Assembly (NCBI GenBank): GCA_012271065.1
Contig: JAAXHE010000078.1
Span: 1-11,667 of the forward strand
DNA length: 11,667 nucleotides
Source: Candidatus Latescibacterota bacterium
GTDB lineage: Bacteria > Latescibacterota > UBA2968 > GCA-2709665
Direction of reading: 5' to 3'
Shown: one piece after another, positions 6,853 through 11,667 of the stretch
How positions within the stretch are numbered: position 1 is the first letter of the stretch
Layout: every line of letters starts with the position of its first letter
Program-made: the position numbers and the translations under genes
The notes under the pieces: generated by a model
Database searches by the model: none
Told to the model about the DNA's origin: nothing
What the model saw: only the letters and a program-made list of their open reading frames with translations

Positions 6853-8462
6853 TGGACTACCCCCTGACCATGGAGCGGATCCTCGAGCATGCCAACCGTC
6901 TGTATCCCCGAAAACGCATCACCACCGTATTGCCCGACGGAGACGTGTACCGATACACCTACGCGGACCTTCACAGCCGGTCGAGGCGGCTCGCCAGCGC
7001 GCTCGGCGGCCTGGGAATCGAACCCGGCGACTGCGTAGGCACCTTCGCGTGGAACAACCACCAGCACCTGGAGCTGTATTTCGCCGTGCCCTGCAGCGGC
7101 GCCGTCTGCCATACCCTGAATATCCGCCTCTCTCCGGACCAGCTGGCGTATATCATCAGCCACGCGGATGACAAGGCCATCTTTGTGGATGCGGCCCTGC
7201 TGCCACGATTTGAAGCCGTGGCGGCCAGACTCGACCGCTGCCCGCGCATCGTCCTGTTCAATGTCAAACCGGGTATCCGGATCGACCCTGGCGACGCATT
7301 GGGCTATGAAGCCCTGATCGCCGGCGGGAGCGATTCGTACGAATGGCCCGCAATGGACGAAGACGCGGCCATGGGCCTATGCTACACCAGCGGCACCACC
7401 GGCGAGCCCCGGGGCGCGCTGTACTCGCACCGTTCGATGTTTCTGCACACGCTCGGCGTGAATCAGTCCAACGCCGTGGGCCTTGTCGAATCGGACGTCG
7501 TCATGCCCGTGGTACCGCAGTTTCACGCCATGGCCTGGGGACTGCCGTATGCCTGCGCCATGGCCGGCGCGGAAATGGTCCTCCCCGGCCCCCACCTGAA
7601 TCCCGCCGCCCTTGCGCGGACGATCGCGGAGGAAGGCGTCACGGTTCCCGCCGGCGTCCCCACCATCTGGACCGGACTGTATGAAGAGCTCAAGGTCAAT
7701 CCGCGCGACATCTCCTGCATTCGCGCCCTGATCGTCGGCGGGGCGGCCATGCCGCGCGGCCTGATCGAAGCCTACGAAACCGAACTCAACGTGCCGGTCG
7801 TACACGCCTGGGGAATGACCGAACTCTCGCCCCTGGGTACCGTCTCCAGGCTGCAGCGCCACCATCGCGCCCTTCCGGACGCGGACAGGTGGGACGTGAA
7901 AGCCACCCAGGGGTATCCCATCTGCGGCGTTGACATGCGGATTGTGGACGATTCGGGCAACGAAGCGCCGTGGGACGGCCGCAGCATGGGCGAGATACAG
8001 GTCAGGGGCCCGTGGGTGATCGGAAGCTATTACAGGCAGGACCCCGCGCCCGATCACTTCACGGCCGACGGGTGGTTCCGGACCGGCGACGTTGGCTCGA
8101 TGAGCCCGGACGGCTTCCTCACCATCACGGACCGGACAAGAGACCTCATCAAGAGCGGCGGCGAGTGGATTTCGAGCGTGGCGCTAGAGAACACGCTCAT
8201 GGGCCATCCGTCCGTCACCGAGGCCGCCGTCATCGCCGTTCCCGACGCGAAATGGACGGAACGTCCCTTCGCCATCGCCGTACGGTCGCCCAACGCGGAC
8301 CCCGTCACGGCCGAGGCGCTCCTGGCCCACCTCGCGTCCGTATATCCGAAATACTGGGTACCCGACAGAATCGTCTTCGTGGAGCAGATCCCTAAAACCA
8401 GCGTCGGAAAACTGGACAAGAAAGTCATCCGCCGGCAGTATGCGGAAGGAAAGTTCGGATAG
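6837..8462 (+). CDS. Medium/long-chain fatty acyl-CoA ligase (AlkK-type, AMP-forming)
   Basis: The 541-residue enzyme activates a fatty acid with ATP and CoA via an acyl-AMP, feeding the beta-oxidation enzymes encoded beside it. The phosphate loop is [11 protein letters not shown] (from residue 183), followed by the [14 protein letters not shown] substrate-side stretch. [10 protein letters not shown] binds the adenylate, GWFRTGDVG and [15 protein letters not shown] form the hinge, and the catalytic Lys525 is in KTSVGK. Length and motif spacing match the Thermus long-chain enzyme and AlkK. Chain length cannot be read. ATG 6837 has GGAGGAG at 8 nt. ATG 6849 overlaps the fadE stop as ATGA and is the alternative. 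The gene overlaps the fadE remnant by 16 nt, so translation of the two is likely coupled. Confidence 0.95.
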   Translation: MQGLMMDYPLTMERILEHANRLYPRKRITTVLPDGDVYRYTYADLHSRSRRLASALGGLGIEPGDCVGTFAWNNHQHLELYFAVPCSGAVCHTLNIRLSPDQLAYIISHADDKAIFVDAALLPRFEAVAARLDRCPRIVLFNVKPGIRIDPGDALGYEALIAGGSDSYEWPAMDEDAAMGLCYTSGTTGEPRGALYSHRSMFLHTLGVNQSNAVGLVESDVVMPVVPQFHAMAWGLPYACAMAGAEMVLPGPHLNPAALARTIAEEGVTVPAGVPTIWTGLYEELKVNPRDISCIRALIVGGAAMPRGLIEAYETELNVPVVHAWGMTELSPLGTVSRLQRHHRALPDADRWDVKATQGYPICGVDMRIVDDSGNEAPWDGRSMGEIQVRGPWVIGSYYRQDPAPDHFTADGWFRTGDVGSMSPDGFLTITDRTRDLIKSGGEWISSVALENTLMGHPSVTEAAVIAVPDAKWTERPFAIAVRSPNADPVTAEALLAHLASVYPKYWVPDRIVFVEQIPKTSVGKLDKKVIRRQYAEGKFG

Positions 8463-8493
8463 CCCGACACGACCGCGAAAACAGAAAACCCCG

Positions 8494-9228
8494 ATGCCTC
8501 TCCACCTCAAGAACCCTCACAGCATCCTGGCCGTTCTGGAAGCCCGGCCCCAGGACATCTACGAAATCCGCCTGCCGGACCCCGTCGCCGGACCGTGGGG
8601 CCGGATCCGGTCGTCCGCCACGGAAATCGGCGTCAGGATCTCGGGCCGGACCCGCGCATCCCGGAGGCAAAACCGGACGGGCCGCGCCCGCGGCGCCGAG
8701 GCCGTTGTCAAGGAACGACGCGCGGTCCCTGTACAGGAACTCTTCGCAAACGCGCCCCCGGACGGACTCTGGCTCGCGCTCGACCGCGTGCAGGACCCGC
8801 ACAACGTCGGGGCGATCTTTCGCACCGCCGCCTTCTTCGGCGTCCGCGGCATCCTGATCACGCGGGACCGTTCCGCTCCGCTCACGGATACCGTGTACGA
8901 CGTCGCATCCGGAGGCGTCGAACACGTGCCGTTCAGCTTCCCGGCCAATCTCAGCCGGGCGCTCGACCTGGCGAGGACGGCGAACGTCTGGATCCTGGGC
9001 GCGTCGGAACACGCCGACACCGGCCTGGACCGGATCGCGGCCGACCACCGGCCCTGGCTGCTGGTGGTGGGCAACGAAGAACGCGGGCTACGCCGGCTCA
9101 CGCTGGACAAGTGCGACGCCACCTGCAGAATTCCATCGACAGGATCGGTTGCCTCTCTCAACGTCTCGGTGGCCGCGGGTATATTCATGCAGAAACTCGC
9201 CGGTCCGCCAGATGCGCCCCCCTCGTAG
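8494..9228 (+). CDS. TrmH/SpoU-family RNA 2'-O-ribose methyltransferase (RlmB-like)
   Basis: This SPOUT-fold methyltransferase of 244 residues transfers a methyl group from S-adenosylmethionine to a ribose in rRNA or tRNA. All three family motifs are present: DPHNVGAIFRTA (101-112, with Asn104 and Arg110), VVGNEERGL (191-199), and STGSVASLNVSVA (215-227). The N-terminal part, about 95 residues, has the size and position of the RNA-binding domain of RlmB (about 243 aa), so 23S rRNA is the likeliest target, but tRNA is not excluded. ATG 8494 is chosen from where family similarity begins; it has no clear SD. An in-frame ATG at 8440 would overlap the ligase by 23 nt. It lies 31 nt after the ligase stop and is probably cotranscribed, with no obvious metabolic link. 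Confidence 0.9.
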   Translation: MPLHLKNPHSILAVLEARPQDIYEIRLPDPVAGPWGRIRSSATEIGVRISGRTRASRRQNRTGRARGAEAVVKERRAVPVQELFANAPPDGLWLALDRVQDPHNVGAIFRTAAFFGVRGILITRDRSAPLTDTVYDVASGGVEHVPFSFPANLSRALDLARTANVWILGASEHADTGLDRIAADHRPWLLVVGNEERGLRRLTLDKCDATCRIPSTGSVASLNVSVAAGIFMQKLAGPPDAPPS

Positions 9229-9275
9229 ACCGCCGATTTCGTCCGCGGAAAACCGCATGCAGGCATCACGGCAAA

Positions 9276-9305
9276 GCGGCGCCGATATTCCGCGAATGGC
9301 GCCGC
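9276..9305 (+). other. 8-bp GC-rich stem-loop after the methyltransferase gene
   Basis: GCGGCGCC (9276-9283) and GGCGCCGC (9298-9305) pair perfectly around a 14-nt loop. There is no T tract. It lies between the last gene of the fad cluster and the -35 of the next promoter. It could end or protect the upstream transcript, or serve as an operator for the next gene. Confidence 0.4.
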
Positions 9306-9307
9306 AC

Positions 9308-9336
9308 TTGTCATCAATTCCGATTTGCCGTATCTT
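9308..9336 (+). promoter_or_regulatory. Sigma-70-type promoter for the cysteine hydrolase gene
   Basis: TTGTCA (9308-9313, five of six consensus) and TATCTT (9331-9336, four of six) are separated by exactly 17 nt. Transcription would begin near 9343, just ahead of the AGGGG SD at 9351-9355. This makes the next gene independent of the fad cluster. Confidence 0.5.
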
Positions 9337-9363
9337 TTTCGGAAAAATTCAGGGGAAGAGACG

Positions 9364-10008
9364 ATGCCCGAAACCATCTTCTGGGACGTGGACACCCAGT
9401 ACGACTTCATCATGCCGGACGGCAAACTCTATATCCGGGAGGCGGAGAAAATCCTGCCCAACCTGGAACGGCTCACGGCCTGCGCCCGTCAGCGGAATAT
9501 CCCCATCTTCGGGTCGGTAGACTTCCACAACCCGGACGATCCGGAGATTTCGGACTCGCCTGACTTCCAGAACACCTTTCCCCCGCACTGTCTCAAGGAC
9601 ACCCCGGGCCAGCGAAAGGTCGCGGAAACACGCCCGGTAAATCCGCTGTGGATCGACGGCGGCGCGGAGGATACCGCGGAACTCGGCGAGCGGGCCCGGA
9701 ACCACGCGGGCGAGGTCATCTTCCGCAAACAGCGCTTCGATGTGTTCACCAACCGGAACGTGGAACCCGTTCTGAATGCCGTCAGGCCCGGACGCATCGT
9801 CCTGTACGGCGTTGCCCTGGACGTCTGCAATGCCTACGCGATCGATGGTTTTCTCGAGAGAAACACGGCCCCCGTCCAGCTGGTACTGGACGCCACGCAG
9901 GCCATCTTCCCCGAACGCGGGGATACGCTCGTGGAGGCCTGGAAGGCCCGCGGCGTCGACGTCGTTTCTACCGACGAGATCACCGGATACGGAAACTCAC
10001 AGACATAA
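9364..10008 (+). CDS. Nicotinamidase-like cysteine hydrolase (isochorismatase fold)
   Basis: This cytosolic hydrolase of 214 residues has the full catalytic triad: Asp10 in DVDTQYDF, Lys122 in FRKQRFDVF, and Cys155 in GVALDVCNAYA after the usual cis-peptide position. It also has the metal-site pattern of nicotinamidases, Asp53 and His55 in VDFHNPDD and His75 in FPPHCLKDTPGQ. This favours hydrolysis of nicotinamide to nicotinate for NAD salvage over an isochorismatase role. A related amide is possible. The ATG at 9364 has AGGGG 8 nt upstream; the frame extends to a TTG at 9325 that lies within the promoter. The gene has its own promoter and terminator and looks monocistronic. Confidence 0.88.
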   Translation: MPETIFWDVDTQYDFIMPDGKLYIREAEKILPNLERLTACARQRNIPIFGSVDFHNPDDPEISDSPDFQNTFPPHCLKDTPGQRKVAETRPVNPLWIDGGAEDTAELGERARNHAGEVIFRKQRFDVFTNRNVEPVLNAVRPGRIVLYGVALDVCNAYAIDGFLERNTAPVQLVLDATQAIFPERGDTLVEAWKARGVDVVSTDEITGYGNSQT

Positions 10009-10053
10009 AAGAGCGCATCGTCCAGGACCTTCAGGGCGATGCGCTCTTTTTTT
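10007..10053. terminator. Strong intrinsic terminator, probably bidirectional
   Basis: GAGCGCATCG (10011-10020) pairs with CGATGCGCTC (10037-10046), and the stem can extend by three more pairs to leave a 10-nt loop. Seven T residues follow at 10047-10053. The stop codon of the hydrolase runs into the upstream A tract, which on the minus strand reads TTTTAT, so the structure can also stop transcripts from msrAB coming the other way. Confidence 0.9.
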
Positions 10054-10110
10054 CACATAATTTATCACTGGGAGCAACCTATAGTTTATATCCTCCGCTG
10101 CATCGGCTGA

Positions 10111-10140
10111 GGGCAGGGAAGGTTTGAAACCTGCCCCTAC
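10111..10140. repeat. GTAGGGGCAGG-type palindromic repeat
   Basis: GGGCAGGGAAGGTTTGAAACC (10111-10131) leads into TGCCCCTAC (10132-10140). AGGTTT and AAACCT pair around a G, and the outer GGGC and GCCC pair with a bulge. On the minus strand it begins GTAGGGGCAGG, sharing its edge with the repeat at 2026-2050. It lies between the convergent hydrolase and msrAB genes. The remaining bases to 10233 show no gene. Confidence 0.45.
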
Positions 10141-10233
10141 AGTTTGGGGACCGAGCCAGAATTCGATCTTTCATCCAAACAGATTGTGCATGCTCAAACG
10201 GGAATGTCCGCTCCACCTGCCAGCGGTCGATGA

Positions 10234-11340
10234 CTATTGCGACGGTTGTCCCGCGGACACCGCCAGATCCTTGAACAGGCTCCGGTATTTGCCGTAACCG
10301 GCCGTCTTCAGCTCGCCGGCGGGGATAAACCGCAGCGAGGCCGAATTGATGCAATAGCGCAGCCCGGTCGGCGCGGGCCCGTCGTCGAATACGTGGCCAA
10401 GGTGGGAATCCCCGTATTTGCTGCGCACCTCCGTTCGGGTCATGAAGAGGCTGTTGTCCACGTGCTCCACCACGTGTCCGGAGACGAGCGGCTGCGTGAA
10501 GCTGGGCCATCCGGTACCCGACCGGTATTTGTGCGTCGAACTGAAGAGGGGCTCGCCCGATACGACATCCACGTAGATGCCCGGCTTCTTGTTGTCCCAG
10601 TACTCGTTGCGGAACGGACGCTCGGTACCGTCTTCCTGGGTCACGTTCCACTGCAGCGGCGTCAGTTTCCGGCGCAGCTCCGCGTCGGGGGGTTTATTCC
10701 AGGTCCCGCTGGAAGATTTGGCCGCTCTGTCCCGCCCCCAGGTCTTTTCGATGAACCGGTCGCGGCCGGAGCCCTTCCGGTATCGGTTGTAGTGGGCCGG
10801 CTTCTTCCTGTAGTAATCCTGGTGATATTCCTCCGCCGGATAAAAGGTTTCCACGGGCCGGATGGGCGTCACGATGGGGGCGTTGAAGCGACCGGATTTC
10901 TGAAGGGCCTCCTTTGAGGCTTCCGCCAGCTCTTTCTGCTTCTCGTCATGGTAGAAGATAGCGGACGAGTATTGATGGCCCCGGTCATAGAACGATCCCC
11001 CCGCGTCGGTGGGGTCGAACTGCATCCAGTAAACGTCCAGCAGTTGCGCGTACGTGACCACTGAAGGGTCGTACGTGACCAGCACCGACTCGATGTGCCG
11101 GGTAATGCCCTTGCTGACCTGGCCGTAGGTGGGATTCCGGATTTCCCCGCCGGTATAGCCGGAAACCGCGGACACAACGCCCTCCAGTTTGTCGAATGGC
11201 GCTTCGATGCACCAGAAGCAGCCGCCGGCAAACGTGGCCTGCTCCGTGTCTTTCGTTTCGGAACTGCCGTCCCTGGCGCCCAGGGCCAGGGCGACAACGA
11301 GAACGGCAGCGGTGAACAACAGCAAAAGCGTGGTTTTCAT
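10234..11340 (-). CDS. msrAB: Exported MsrA-MsrB fusion, peptide-methionine sulfoxide reductase
   Basis: This 368-residue two-domain enzyme repairs both S- and R-methionine sulfoxide in oxidised proteins. The N-terminus (MKTTLLLLF, hydrophobic to residue 21) is a signal peptide or anchor with no lipobox, placing it in the periplasm. MsrA follows with GGCFWC (Cys41 nucleophile, Cys44), [19 protein letters not shown] and [12 protein letters not shown]. MsrB starts near 240 with [15 protein letters not shown], then [16 protein letters not shown] and catalytic Cys330 in RYCINSAS. Both CxxC zinc pairs of metal-type MsrB are replaced, as in neisserial PilB. The position that is Cys in PilB's SGCGWPSF is Thr here, so MsrB lacks that resolving cysteine. 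There is no thioredoxin domain. The start has AGGAGG (11348-11353) 7 nt upstream; an in-frame ATG at 11433 is rejected. Confidence 0.95.
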   Translation of the reverse strand: MKTTLLLLFTAAVLVVALALGARDGSSETKDTEQATFAGGCFWCIEAPFDKLEGVVSAVSGYTGGEIRNPTYGQVSKGITRHIESVLVTYDPSVVTYAQLLDVYWMQFDPTDAGGSFYDRGHQYSSAIFYHDEKQKELAEASKEALQKSGRFNAPIVTPIRPVETFYPAEEYHQDYYRKKPAHYNRYRKGSGRDRFIEKTWGRDRAAKSSSGTWNKPPDAELRRKLTPLQWNVTQEDGTERPFRNEYWDNKKPGIYVDVVSGEPLFSSTHKYRSGTGWPSFTQPLVSGHVVEHVDNSLFMTRTEVRSKYGDSHLGHVFDDGPAPTGLRYCINSASLRFIPAGELKTAGYGKYRSLFKDLAVSAGQPSQ

Positions 11341-11445
11341 CTGGTATCCTCCTGGAATTTCCGGCATCCGGTCTGAACGCGTCGCATCGGTTAAAGACGA
11401 TGAAGAATCACAAATCCGGCCGCCGGTCGTCATTCCTGATGCACG

Positions 11446-11465
11446 AGAGGGAATCGGTACCCTCT
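11446..11465. other. Hairpin upstream of msrAB
   Basis: AGAGGG (11446-11451) pairs with CCCTCT (11460-11465) around an 8-nt loop, about 105 nt ahead of the msrAB start. The interval 11341-11445 shows no convincing promoter for msrAB, so the structure may lie in its leader or just beyond its promoter. Confidence 0.3.
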
Positions 11466-11499
11466 ACTCATGAAACGCCGGCGGAGGGAGTTGGGTTGC

Positions 11500-11667
11500 A
11501 TGAAACGAGAGTCGATTGGGATGAGGAGCAGGAAACCGGTGCGTGAATGGTATGGTAAGTCCTTCCTGTTGAGTTTCGGGCAAAGCGTCTTGACAGGTTG
11601 CCTGTTGACGGACAACTTCTCCTTGGAATTACCCTCCGGGTGGTTAACCTCAATCCGAAAAAAACAG
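11500..11667 (+). CDS. Possible partial gene running off the window
   Basis: The frame is open from 11440 to the end of the window. ATG 11500 has GGAGGGAG (11483-11490) 9 nt upstream; ATG 11470 is an alternative. The 56 visible residues start MKRESIGMRSRKPVREW, then a modest hydrophobic stretch FLLSFGQSVLTGC that loosely resembles a lipoprotein signal. I recognise no family. Codon use is less GC-rich than in the neighbours, and the opposite strand is also open, so this may be non-coding. It would be divergent from msrAB. Confidence 0.2.
   Translation, partial: MKRESIGMRSRKPVREWYGKSFLLSFGQSVLTGCLLTDNFSLELPSGWLTSIRKKQ

Noticed and set aside
11341..11433. In-frame extension of MsrAB to an ATG at 11433
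   Set aside because: It would bury the signal peptide 31 residues inside the protein, and the AGGAGG lies directly before the inner ATG.
11590..11633. TTGACA at 11590-11595 as a plus-strand promoter
   Set aside because: No acceptable -10 is found 16-18 nt downstream (CAACTT at best), and it lies inside the doubtful partial frame.

Overview
The window is about 11.7 kb of high-GC bacterial DNA, gene-dense except for two repeat-filled gaps. It reads as a chromosomal segment of a Gram-negative-type heterotroph, probably from an uncultured lineage. The FadE-like N-terminal membrane segment and the exported MsrA-MsrB fusion point that way. I cannot assign a phylum from sequence alone. The gaps carry several kinds of short palindromic repeat, of the sort that litter large, slowly streamlined genomes.

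Layout, left to right. 1-236: leader with a TTGACA-type promoter. 237-1535 (+): an SDR dehydrogenase followed 30 nt later by a small DUF2231-type membrane protein. 1536-2332: no gene, a mosaic of inverted repeats and hairpins, the first of which runs into the 3' end of the DUF2231 gene. 2333-4687 (+): a FadN-type 3-hydroxyacyl-CoA dehydrogenase/enoyl-CoA hydratase. 4688-5062: no gene, holding a REPIN-like doublet and a likely promoter with three evenly spaced CAGGT half-sites. 5063-9228 (+): thiolase FadA, an N-terminal remnant of a FadE acyl-CoA dehydrogenase, an AlkK-type fatty acyl-CoA ligase and an RlmB/TrmH-type RNA methyltransferase. 9364-10008 (+): a nicotinamidase-like cysteine hydrolase with its own promoter and a strong terminator. 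10234-11340 (-): exported MsrA-MsrB. 11341-11667: leader of msrAB and a doubtful partial reading frame running off the window.

The core is a fatty-acid beta-oxidation island: activation by the ligase, hydration and second dehydrogenation by FadN, thiolysis by FadA. The first dehydrogenation step is not intact here. The FadE gene has lost everything after about residue 180, and the ligase begins directly at the break, using a Shine-Dalgarno (SD) sequence that lies in the surviving fadE codons. A functional acyl-CoA dehydrogenase would have to be encoded elsewhere.

I found no CRISPR array, transposase, tRNA, rRNA, phage gene or obvious defence system. I do not see a new multi-gene system. The points most worth a second look are the fadE/ligase junction, the repeat structures and the periodic half-sites before fadA.
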